From the NCBI GenBank assembly GCA_017542345.1, contig JAFXXI010000025.1, positions 1-54,923 on the forward strand: a stretch of 54,923 bases of DNA. Reading direction: 5' to 3'. The notes under the pieces were generated by a model. It was not told the DNA's origin and did not search any database. It saw only the letters and a list, made by a program, of their open reading frames with translations. The stretch is from Bacteroidales bacterium (GTDB lineage Bacteria; Bacteroidota; Bacteroidia; Bacteroidales; P3). Below are positions 18,480-26,447 of this stretch, piece after piece. The position numbers were made by a program, and so were the translations under genes. Position 1 is the stretch's first letter. Each line of letters begins with the position of its first letter.

Positions 18480-19892
18480 ATGAAAAAGATTACTAAATTA
18501 TTGTTTGTATGTGCGTTTGCACTTTCTTTACCAATGTTGTGGACTGCGGTAAGAGCACAGACGTCGTGGAATTCCGTATGCGACTACCCGGGCATCGCTG
18601 GGAGTAGCCTCACTACCATCGTGCGTGAGTATAAAGATGAACAGTTTGTTGTGTATGCTGCCGATACTTCCAAGTCATTTTGCCTGGTGGATATGAACGG
18701 AGCTACAATCAAGGAAGTGTCTTTGCCGACGTCAATCTTTGTCAACGATTTCGAAATACTTGACAGGATGGTGTATTTCTGTGGGGAGTACATTGCAAGA
18801 CCCATTGTCGGGTGGTTCCATGTGGACTCCCTTTTCAAAGGCCTCTCGCAAATCGGGTATGTGATGGTGCCGTCAAGCCTTCCCTGCTCGGACCCTTATG
18901 GTACACAGGATATTATCTCGAAGTTGACGAGGATTACTCCGGCAGCGTTCAATGGACAATTGCACCTGCTGCTGACGGGCGAGGCTACCTGCAACTTGTC
19001 GCCGACGCTGAACCACTGTCTTGTTGACGTATTTCACAATGGTACGAACTGGATGATGGCGTACCATCAAGAAAACACAGGCATCTACTACTATGACGAC
19101 ATCGAGGTGACGGCGAGTGAGATTGTCATTGTGGGGCACAAGGAAAACACAAACGGAGAATATATACAGAGTTACACGTTTCCATGGATTAATCAGGATG
19201 TTTTCGCCGCACAAACACCTCCTATATACACATATTCTTATGGAGGCTCGGATTACATTCCCGATATGCACAAGGATATTCTGGCAGAATGGATAGACAG
19301 CAGCAAGTTCGTCACGGTGACCTACGGCGAAAGGTTTGTGTATCCCAATCTTATTCAGGGGACGTTTCTCAATATTTATAATTCTGTGGGTAACCTTTCA
19401 AGCCGTTGGTTTATTCAGGAGCACTGCACAGGTAATCGTGAACTTAGGTACAACAGCGTTACAAATAGTGTTATGCTTCTTTTCGACGGCTGCTCTACGT
19501 CATGGGGAGACGGGTATATTGAATTTCGCCTCAATCCTGCTCGTACGATTGTGACCAGGGCATGGTTCCATTCAGAACTTGGAGGGGGAAGTTATGGCTC
19601 GCTTGATGTGTGTCCAGGTTCACTTGTAAACGGAAGGACAGTGTTGACAGGGATAAGCTCAACCCATAATCTTCGCATTTGGCACCACATCGACATGCCA
19701 ACGTCCAAGTGCGCAGCACATGTTAAGTTGACCATAACCCAGATACCCATGGGACCAAACACCCACGAACAACCTCTCTACTATAAAGACCATCCATTGT
19801 CAGTCAAATACATCCGTGATAAGGTTAAGGAAAAAGATTTGGATATTTTCTGCAAAGAATGGACAGAACAATTTGAAAGTATAGAAGAATGA
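18480..19892 (+). CDS. Exported protein of unknown function
   Basis: The start at 18480 follows a well-formed promoter and gives a classic signal peptide (MKKITKLLFVCAFALSLPML, cleavage near VRAQ). The open frame extends further upstream, but only through the GC-rich repeat. The 470-residue product has no motif I recognise. It is rich in Thr, Ser and aromatic residues, and alternating segments such as FVVYAADTSKSFCLVDMNG and VNDFEILDRMVYFCGEYI suggest a beta-propeller-like or other all-beta fold. It has no T9SS sorting domain; the C-terminus (KEKDLDIFCKEWTEQFESIEE) is acidic and helical. It overlaps the next gene by 4 bp (ATGA), so the two are coupled. The gene is clearly richer in A+T than its flanks. 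Confidence 0.75.
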   Translation: MKKITKLLFVCAFALSLPMLWTAVRAQTSWNSVCDYPGIAGSSLTTIVREYKDEQFVVYAADTSKSFCLVDMNGATIKEVSLPTSIFVNDFEILDRMVYFCGEYIARPIVGWFHVDSLFKGLSQIGYVMVPSSLPCSDPYGTQDIISKLTRITPAAFNGQLHLLLTGEATCNLSPTLNHCLVDVFHNGTNWMMAYHQENTGIYYYDDIEVTASEIVIVGHKENTNGEYIQSYTFPWINQDVFAAQTPPIYTYSYGGSDYIPDMHKDILAEWIDSSKFVTVTYGERFVYPNLIQGTFLNIYNSVGNLSSRWFIQEHCTGNRELRYNSVTNSVMLLFDGCSTSWGDGYIEFRLNPARTIVTRAWFHSELGGGSYGSLDVCPGSLVNGRTVLTGISSTHNLRIWHHIDMPTSKCAAHVKLTITQIPMGPNTHEQPLYYKDHPLSVKYIRDKVKEKDLDIFCKEWTEQFESIEE

Positions 19893-21241
19893 AAAAAGGT
19901 TTTTTGTTATTGTTGGTATTCGTCGGGTATGTTGGTTCATTGCTGGCGCAGTCGGCATTGGATGATTATGATACACTGCATGGGAATTACTATCCATACT
20001 ATTACTACAACTTCCAGTGCGACGACTATAACACTTCTTTTCATCCATGTAATGGCCCCGGTTCATTGGGAATAACGGAAAGGAAGATTTGTTTCTATGG
20101 GAGTATTTATAATTTATATGACAATGGCTATTGTCATAGAGGTCAACAACGGGATGCTGATGAGATAGCCGTGTATATGCAGCCGGACAGTGCAACCCGG
20201 GTGATTGGGATCGCATTTTGTGACGGATGTTTTCAATATAGGGATACTGTGAATTCCTCAAATAACATCTGGACAGATAGCGGGGTGTATCAAATAACGC
20301 TGTATGACACTAATATGAATGTGATACATTCAGTAATAGTGAACCACGACACCCTGCCGACCGTGCGCTACTTGCATTGGGAAGACCATGACCCGAATCC
20401 CCCGTTTGTTTTTCGGAGGCATTATTACTACTCTATCCATGAATACTATTTTGATGCAGGTATAGACCTTTCTGGAAACTTTTATATAGGCGTGATACAT
20501 GCACGTCCTGCTTTTCAAGATCAAACAGCTCCATTGACACTTTACGAACACCGCTGTTGGCGTGATTCTGTGCCAGTGATTCCCTGCGAACGATGCAGGT
20601 ACCGAATTTCCGTTCAGCAGGAGGGCGGTTGGCTGGATGAGGAGTGTGGAATAGGGAAATCTACTATGCTGTGGCCCATCTTGGAACGATTAGGTGACAC
20701 ATGCCCGGAGGTACGGGGACTTCGGTGGAGCCGGTTGGGGAGCGGGACGACGGCGTTTGTACAGTGGGATGCAGGCGTGAACCACCGCGACTGGCAGCTG
20801 AGCTACGGACCTTTAGGGACGCCCGCAGGCGAAGGAACGGTGGTGGACTGCCCGCCGGCGCAGTGCGTGCTGCCGGGGCTGGCGGCGGGAGTCACATACG
20901 ACATCTATGTGCGGGCACGGTGCCGCTTTGCGCGTGACGAGTGGACGGGCTGGAGCGGACCGCTGGAGGTGGGCTTCGGAAGCCCGGGCGAGGGCATCGA
21001 CGAGGCGGCGGGTCTCCATGCGGAGCTTACGCCGAACCCGGCGACGGGGCGCGTGAGGGTGAGCTGCGGCGAGGCGCTGCGGATGGTGGAGGTGTACGAT
21101 ATGCAGGGCCGTCGCTGCCTGGCGCAGGAGGTGCAGGGAAGCGAGACGGTGCTCGACATCTCGGCGCTTGCGGCGGGCCGCTACACGGTGCTGCTGCACA
21201 CCGCCACCGCGACCGCCGCCAAGGCGCTGGTGGTGCAGTAG
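19889..21241 (+). CDS. T9SS-exported protein with Fn3-like domain and sorting domain
   Basis: A 450-residue protein with signal peptide MKKGFLLLLVFVGYVGSLLAQ. The N-terminal part (about 22-270) is rich in Tyr, Cys and Asp, not recognised, and encoded by AT-rich DNA. From about residue 271 (CPEVRGLRWSRLGSGTTAF) a fibronectin-III-like domain runs to about 362. A T9SS sorting domain then occupies about 375-450 (ELTPNPATGRVRV, VEVYDMQGRRCLAQEV, LAAGRYTVLLHTA). This C-terminal part is encoded by very GC-rich DNA. The change in composition near 20.65 kb falls at the domain boundary, as if a sorting cassette had been joined to a foreign N-terminal part. Coupled by a 4-bp overlap to the preceding exported protein, with which it may act. 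Confidence 0.82.
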   Translation: MKKGFLLLLVFVGYVGSLLAQSALDDYDTLHGNYYPYYYYNFQCDDYNTSFHPCNGPGSLGITERKICFYGSIYNLYDNGYCHRGQQRDADEIAVYMQPDSATRVIGIAFCDGCFQYRDTVNSSNNIWTDSGVYQITLYDTNMNVIHSVIVNHDTLPTVRYLHWEDHDPNPPFVFRRHYYYSIHEYYFDAGIDLSGNFYIGVIHARPAFQDQTAPLTLYEHRCWRDSVPVIPCERCRYRISVQQEGGWLDEECGIGKSTMLWPILERLGDTCPEVRGLRWSRLGSGTTAFVQWDAGVNHRDWQLSYGPLGTPAGEGTVVDCPPAQCVLPGLAAGVTYDIYVRARCRFARDEWTGWSGPLEVGFGSPGEGIDEAAGLHAELTPNPATGRVRVSCGEALRMVEVYDMQGRRCLAQEVQGSETVLDISALAAGRYTVLLHTATATAAKALVVQ

Positions 21242-21276
21242 GGAGATTTTTTTGTCGGTATGTCGGAAATATTTTG

Positions 21277-21307
21277 TATCTTTGCATTTTCATTGTGAAG
21301 TGCAAAG
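21277..21307 (+). promoter_or_regulatory. miaB promoter with an inverted repeat up to the start codon
   Basis: TATCTTTG (21277-21284) is a -7 element; a TTTG lies upstream at 21251-21254 with a slightly long 22-bp spacer. CTTTGCA (21280-21286) and TGCAAAG (21301-21307) form a perfect 7-bp inverted repeat with a 14-bp spacer. The left half is in the promoter and the right half abuts the ATG at 21308. The repeat could be an operator or a 5'-end hairpin. Confidence 0.6.
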
Positions 21308-22630
21308 ATGGAGCAGGTATATATAGAAACGTATGGTTGTCAGATGAATTTTGCTGACAGCGAGGTGGTGGGGGCTATCCTCACGGGGGCGGGCTATGGC
21401 CTGGCGCCGTCGGTGGAGGAGGCCGATTTTGTGCTGGTGAACACCTGTGCCATACGCGACAATGCCGAACAGAGGGTGCGTCACCGTGTGCGCGAGCTGC
21501 GTGCGCTGCAAGGACGCAACAAGCGCCTGCGCATAGGCATCCTGGGTTGTATGGCCGAGCGGCTGCAGAGTCGCCTGATGGCCGAGGAGGAGAATGTGTC
21601 GTTTGTGTGCGGCCCCGACGCCTACCGCCGGCTGCCGCAGCTGCTTACGCAGGTGCGCGAGGGACAGCACGCCGCCGAGGTGGACCTGAGCACCACGGAG
21701 ACCTACGCCGACATTGAGCCTGTGCGCTTGGCAAGCAACGGCATCTCGGCCTATATCAGCATCATGCGCGGCTGTCAGAACTACTGCTCCTACTGCGTGG
21801 TACCTTACACGCGCGGCCGCGAGCGGAGCCGCGATCCCGAGACCATTGTGGCCGAGGCGCGGAGCCTCTTCGAGAAGGGCTACCGCGAGGTGACGCTGCT
21901 GGGACAGAATGTGAACAGCTATTCTTGGGGAGTTCAAGACAATATCGTGGGGTTCCCGGAGTTGATGGACAGAGTGGCGTCGGTGGACCCGCGGCTGCGG
22001 GTGCGCTTTGCTACGTCGCACCCCAAGGACCTGAGCGACGAGCTGCTGGCGGTGATGGCGCGGCACGAGAACATCTGCCGCTGCATACACCTACCGGTGC
22101 AGAGCGGGAGCAACCGGATGCTGAAGGCCATGAACAGGAAATATACCGTGGAGTGGTATCTGGACCGTGTGGCGGCCATCCGCCGCTACCTGCCCGACTG
22201 CTCCATCACCACCGATGTCATCGCGGGCTTCTGCGGCGAGACGGAGGAGGACCACCAGGCCACGCTGGAACTGTTCCGCAAGGTGCGCTATGACTACGCC
22301 TATATGTTCAAGTACTCGGAGCGTGAGGGCACCTACGCCCAGCGCCACATGCCCGACGACATAGCCGACGAGGAGAAGACGCGCCGCCTGAACGAGATTA
22401 TCGCCCTGCAAGGGCAGATAGCGCTGGAGAACAACCGCGAGGAGGTGGGGCGTGAGTATGAGGTGCTGGTGGAGGGCGAGAGCCACCGCTCGAAGGAGCG
22501 CCTGTTTGGGCGCAACAGCCAGAACAAGGTGCTGGTGTTCGACCGCGGCGATGCAGCGCCGGGCACCTACCGGCGTGTGCGGGTGACCGACTGCACGGCG
22601 GCGACGCTGTTGGGGGAGTTGGTGGGTTGA
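21308..22630 (+). CDS. miaB: tRNA-2-methylthio-N6-dimethylallyladenosine synthase
   Basis: A 440-residue methylthiotransferase with the three MiaB domains. The N-terminal UPF0004 domain holds the auxiliary cluster cysteines (ETYGCQMNFADSE, VNTCAIRDNAE, LGCMAERL). The radical SAM core has CxxxCxxC at Cys156, Cys160 and Cys163 within CQNYCSYC, followed by VVPYTRGRERSR. The C-terminal TRAM domain (about 375-440) ends LLGELVG. It adds a methylthio group to i6A37 in tRNAs that read codons starting with U. The sequence VVPYTRGRE points to MiaB rather than RimO or MtaB. It has its own promoter; a short octamer repeat (GTTGAAAT, GTTGATAC, GTTGATAG) lies just after the stop. Confidence 0.95.
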   Translation: MEQVYIETYGCQMNFADSEVVGAILTGAGYGLAPSVEEADFVLVNTCAIRDNAEQRVRHRVRELRALQGRNKRLRIGILGCMAERLQSRLMAEEENVSFVCGPDAYRRLPQLLTQVREGQHAAEVDLSTTETYADIEPVRLASNGISAYISIMRGCQNYCSYCVVPYTRGRERSRDPETIVAEARSLFEKGYREVTLLGQNVNSYSWGVQDNIVGFPELMDRVASVDPRLRVRFATSHPKDLSDELLAVMARHENICRCIHLPVQSGSNRMLKAMNRKYTVEWYLDRVAAIRRYLPDCSITTDVIAGFCGETEEDHQATLELFRKVRYDYAYMFKYSEREGTYAQRHMPDDIADEEKTRRLNEIIALQGQIALENNREEVGREYEVLVEGESHRSKERLFGRNSQNKVLVFDRGDAAPGTYRRVRVTDCTAATLLGELVG

Positions 22631-22661
22631 AATGTTGATACGTTGATAGAAACATAAAAGG

Positions 22662-23543
22662 ATGGATAAAGAACAATTCTTCAAGAGATTTCCATGGGTA
22701 ATCCATGTGTTGGCCATGCTCGGCATCTCGGCAGTGATACTGGTGCTGGTGTTCCTCTTCATCCGCATCTATGCGCGGCAGGGACATGAATATGAGTTGC
22801 CCGGAGTGGTGGGGAGCGACATTGTGTCGCTGCAGGAGGACAATCCGCTGGACCTCGACATCGTGGTGCTCGACTCAATCTACCGTCCGGGCGAGCCGGG
22901 GGGTGTCATCCTGACGCAGGACCCCAAGGTTGGCACCATGGTCAAGCGCGGCCGCAAACTCTATGTAACCATCACGGCCTACAACCCTGAAGACGCGGTG
23001 CTGCCCGAACTGGCAGGTCTCACTGTGCGGCAGGCCGTCAGCGAGCTGCTTAGCGTGGGATTGGTGCCCGGACAGCTGAAGTTTGTGGAAGATCCCTATC
23101 CGAACAATATTATCGACCAGAGCTGCAAAGGTAAGACCTTGTATGCCGGCCAGCAGATAGCGCGCGGGTCGGTGGTGGACCTCACGGTGGGCCTGGGCGA
23201 CGGCACGGGACGCAGCGTGGTGCCTTTTGTCATCGGCAAGACGGCCGAGAAGGCGCGGCGTGATGTGCTGACGGCATCGCTGAATGTGGGCAAGGAACAC
23301 TTCAAGGGCGTCAAGAACCGCCAGACGGCGGTGGTATACAAGCAGGAACCCGACTACAACGGGGTGAACCGCTATGCATATGGCACCGAGGTGACGTTGT
23401 GGTATGTGGACGAGGACAAGACCGACGTGCAGAAGATGGTGAGGGAGTTCAAGGTGGACTCGAGCAAGATAGACCGCGAGGAGATGGAGTATGATGACGG
23501 GCGTCCGACGCCCGACGAGATAGACGCCCGTATGGATTGGTGA
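22662..23543 (+). CDS. Membrane-anchored PASTA-domain protein without kinase
   Basis: This 293-residue protein has one N-terminal membrane segment (about residues 13-36, VIHVLAMLGISAVILVLVFL) and three extracytoplasmic PASTA-like repeats. The second is the clearest (LPELAGLTVRQAVSELLSVGL), and the third opens VVPFVIGKTAEKARRDVLTA. The tail is acidic (EEMEYDDGRPTPDEIDARMDW). PASTA domains bind peptidoglycan fragments or other cell-wall ligands; here there is no kinase or penicillin-binding domain, as is usual for Bacteroidota homologues. It starts 31 bp after miaB, and its stop shares one base with the next start (TGATG). Its role is probably envelope-related, but the exact function is unknown. 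Confidence 0.85.
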   Translation: MDKEQFFKRFPWVIHVLAMLGISAVILVLVFLFIRIYARQGHEYELPGVVGSDIVSLQEDNPLDLDIVVLDSIYRPGEPGGVILTQDPKVGTMVKRGRKLYVTITAYNPEDAVLPELAGLTVRQAVSELLSVGLVPGQLKFVEDPYPNNIIDQSCKGKTLYAGQQIARGSVVDLTVGLGDGTGRSVVPFVIGKTAEKARRDVLTASLNVGKEHFKGVKNRQTAVVYKQEPDYNGVNRYAYGTEVTLWYVDEDKTDVQKMVREFKVDSSKIDREEMEYDDGRPTPDEIDARMDW

Positions 23544-25414
23544 TGAGGAGACGGTGGTTGATACTGCTTTTGGCGCTGCTCCCAGTGGCAGCGATGTCGC
23601 AGGAGGTGTTGGTGCCTGCCGCGACAGGACACCGTGTGCCGCCGCGCAAGCAGCAGCCTGCTGCGGTGCGGCTGCCTTTCTTTGACGACTTCTCGAACTA
23701 TAGCGGCGCTCCTGACCCGCAGCTGTGGGACACGGGCGGTGCCAGCGTGGGCACAGGCTTCGGCACGCTGCCGCCGACGGTGGGTATGCTGAGTCTCGAC
23801 GCCCTTGACGCCGAGGGAAGGCTCTACCCGCAGGCGGCTTCGTCGCTCTTTCCAGCCGACACCGTCACTTCGTTGCCCATCAGGCTTGACTCGCTGACGC
23901 CCGAGGACTCGGTGGTGCTCAGCTTCTACTATCTGCCGGGCGGTGGCCATGGCAACCTGTGGGAGAGGGTGGGGGATGCGCCCGACGCGCGCGACTCGCT
24001 GTTTCTCGACTTCTATATGGTGACCGACAGCGCCTGGCACACGGTGTGGAGCCGTGGCGGTGTGAGCGAGGATACCCTGCTGGCGCGTACGGGCTACAGT
24101 TGGCAGTATGTCAGCCTGCCGCTGACCGACAGCGGCTGCTTCGACTCGCTGTTCCGCTTCCGCTTCCGCAACTACTGCTCGCTGGAGGACAACGGTAAGC
24201 CGGGCATTGTCTGCAACTCGGACCAGTGGAACATAGACTATGTACTGCTCGACCGTGGCCGCAGTTTCTCCACGCCGGTGTTTCGCGACGTGGCCTTTGT
24301 CGAGCCGGCCCCGACGATGCTGGCGCACTACCGCGCCATGCCGGCGCGTCAATACCGTCAGAGCGACATGACTACGGCAATAAAGATGACTATCGGCAAC
24401 CTCTACTCGTCGGATTTGGCGACGAGATATACCTATACGGTGCTGGCGGACGACAGTACGGTGCTGTACACCTACGACGGCGGCTATGAGAACGCTCCTC
24501 CGTTCCTGCCGGGCGGCAGATACCAGACTTCAGCGGCCCATGCCACGCCGCCGATAGGCTTCCGTTTTGATGAGGGGACTGCAGCCCGGCGCTACACGGT
24601 GGTGCATACCGTGCGCGAGGGTACCGGTGGCGACTGGCGTCAGCAGAACGACACAGTGCGCTTTGAACAGGTTTTTGACAACTACTATGCCTACGACGAT
24701 GGCAGCGCGGAAAACGGCTATGGCCTCACCTCAACGGCCAGCCGCGTGTATCTGGCCTACCGCTTCGACCTGAACGTGGCAGATGTGCTCACAGCCGTAG
24801 ACCTCTGCTTCAACCATACTTTGGACGGCGAGAACGAGGAGGTGATGTTCTTGCTCACGGTGTGGCAGGCTGCCGCCGACGGGACGCCCGGCGAGGTTCT
24901 CTACCGCGACGAAGAGCGCCGGAGGACCCAGATAGGTGGCTACCAGCATTATGAGCTGGAGCACGAGACGACGGTGAGCGGAAGCATTTTTGTGGGCTTC
25001 GAGCAGATAGGCAACGACTTTATCAATCTCGGCTTCGACCGCAGCTTCAATACGGCCGACCGTATCTACTACCTCACCTCGACGCAGTGGCAGACCAGCA
25101 TCCTCAGCGGATCGCTGATGATAAGGCCCTGCTTCGGAGAGTCTGCCCTTCAGGGCATCGACCGCCCGACGCAGGCGGCAACGCTGACGGTGTACCCCAA
25201 CCCTGCCTCCTGCAGTGTGCGGGTGTGCGGCCTGACGCCTGGCAGCGAGGTGACGGTGTATGACATGCAGGGACGCAGACTTATTGCTACTCGCGCCGAT
25301 GGCACAGGCGACATGCAGCTGTCGGTGGAGGATATGCCCGACGGACTGTGCCTGCTGCGGGCCGTATCGCCCGAGGGTAGGGTGACGGCCGCCAAACTCA
25401 TAATACGACATTAG
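23543..25414 (+). CDS. T9SS-exported protein with C-terminal sorting domain
   Basis: The ATG at 23543 gives MRRRWLILLLALLPVAAMSQ, a strong signal peptide; the TTG six bases earlier is a less likely start. The 623-residue product has an opening LPFFDDFSNYSG segment seen in many T9SS clients, and a jelly-roll-like first half (LSFYYLPGGGHGNLWE, FRFRFRNYCSLEDNGK). A middle region of beta-rich sequence follows, and a sorting domain closes the protein (about residues 540-623: TLTVYPNPASCSVRV, EVTVYDMQGRRLIATR, MPDGLCLLRAVSPEGR). No catalytic motif is visible. It lies between the PASTA gene (1-bp overlap) and rluD (1-bp gap) and is probably expressed with both. Function unknown; likely cell-surface or secreted. 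Confidence 0.85.
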   Translation: MRRRWLILLLALLPVAAMSQEVLVPAATGHRVPPRKQQPAAVRLPFFDDFSNYSGAPDPQLWDTGGASVGTGFGTLPPTVGMLSLDALDAEGRLYPQAASSLFPADTVTSLPIRLDSLTPEDSVVLSFYYLPGGGHGNLWERVGDAPDARDSLFLDFYMVTDSAWHTVWSRGGVSEDTLLARTGYSWQYVSLPLTDSGCFDSLFRFRFRNYCSLEDNGKPGIVCNSDQWNIDYVLLDRGRSFSTPVFRDVAFVEPAPTMLAHYRAMPARQYRQSDMTTAIKMTIGNLYSSDLATRYTYTVLADDSTVLYTYDGGYENAPPFLPGGRYQTSAAHATPPIGFRFDEGTAARRYTVVHTVREGTGGDWRQQNDTVRFEQVFDNYYAYDDGSAENGYGLTSTASRVYLAYRFDLNVADVLTAVDLCFNHTLDGENEEVMFLLTVWQAAADGTPGEVLYRDEERRRTQIGGYQHYELEHETTVSGSIFVGFEQIGNDFINLGFDRSFNTADRIYYLTSTQWQTSILSGSLMIRPCFGESALQGIDRPTQAATLTVYPNPASCSVRVCGLTPGSEVTVYDMQGRRLIATRADGTGDMQLSVEDMPDGLCLLRAVSPEGRVTAAKLIIRH

Positions 25415-25415
25415 G

Positions 25416-26447
25416 ATGGAAGACGAGGAACGCGACGACCAACAACTCTATGAGCATCACCGCTTCGTAGTCGACCGCGGCCAGGAGAGCATGCGTCTGG
25501 ACAAGTACCTCCAGATGCGTATAGAGTCTATCTCGCGCAACAAGGTGCAGACGGCAATAAAGGTGGGCTGTGTGCGCGTCAACGATGTGGAGGCCAAGTC
25601 GAACTACAAGGTCAAGCCCAATGACCTCATCACCGTGCTACTGCCCGAGCCGCCCCATGAATTCGAGCTAGTGCCCGAAGAGATGGACATCCCCGTGGTG
25701 TATGAGGACGACGACGTGCTGGTGGTCGACAAGCCCGCGGGACTGGTGGTGCATCCGGGCGTGGGCAACTGGACCGGCACGCTGGTCAACGGCTTGTTGT
25801 ACTACTTCGGCGACAGCGGAGCAAGACCCCTGCTGGTGCACCGCATCGACAAGGATACCTCGGGCCTGCTGTTGGTGGCCAAGAACGAAGAGGCACAGGT
25901 GGTGCTGGCCAAGCAGTTCTTCGACCACACCATTGAGCGCAAATACAACGCCCTGGTGTGGGGCGACTTCGATGAGGACGAGGGCACCATCACCGGCAAC
26001 CTCGGCCGTTCGCCGCAGGACCGCCGCATCATGTGCGTCTACCCCCACGAAAAGGGTGTGCCGGAGGAGGAACAGCGCGGCAAGCATGCCGTCACCCACT
26101 GGCATGTGCTGGAGCGTTTCGGCTATGTGACCCTCGTGGAGTGCGTCCTCGAGACCGGCCGCACGCACCAGATTCGCGCCCACATGAAACACATTGGCCA
26201 TCCCCTGTTCAGCGACACTTCTTACGGCGGCAGTGCCATCCTTAAAGGCACCACCTTCAGCCGTTACCGTCAGTTTGTGGAGAACTGCTTCGCTGTCTGT
26301 CCGCGCCAGGCGTTGCACGCCCGCATTCTCGGCTTCGAGCATCCCCGCACCGGACAGCACATGCACTTCGAGAGCCCGCTGCCCGACGACCTGCAGGCAC
26401 TCCTCGAGCGCTGGCGCAAATACAGCACCAACAAAGACTTGGTATGA
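25416..26447 (+). CDS. rluD: RluD-family 23S rRNA pseudouridine synthase
   Basis: A 343-residue protein with an N-terminal S4 RNA-binding domain (about residues 24-85, MRLDKYLQMRIESISRNKVQ). The RluA-type catalytic domain contains HRIDKDTSGLLLVAKN with catalytic Asp near residue 145, then the conserved PAGLVVHPGVGNWTGTLVN and GRTHQIRAHMKHIGHPLFSD. RluD makes pseudouridines in helix 69 of 23S rRNA (1911, 1915, 1917 in E. coli numbering). The acidic N-terminal extension (MEDEERDDQQLYEHH) is typical of Bacteroidota homologues. Other RluA-family targets are possible, but the S4 domain and length favour RluD. It overlaps the GH3 gene by 4 bp (ATGA). Confidence 0.9.
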   Translation: MEDEERDDQQLYEHHRFVVDRGQESMRLDKYLQMRIESISRNKVQTAIKVGCVRVNDVEAKSNYKVKPNDLITVLLPEPPHEFELVPEEMDIPVVYEDDDVLVVDKPAGLVVHPGVGNWTGTLVNGLLYYFGDSGARPLLVHRIDKDTSGLLLVAKNEEAQVVLAKQFFDHTIERKYNALVWGDFDEDEGTITGNLGRSPQDRRIMCVYPHEKGVPEEEQRGKHAVTHWHVLERFGYVTLVECVLETGRTHQIRAHMKHIGHPLFSDTSYGGSAILKGTTFSRYRQFVENCFAVCPRQALHARILGFEHPRTGQHMHFESPLPDDLQALLERWRKYSTNKDLV

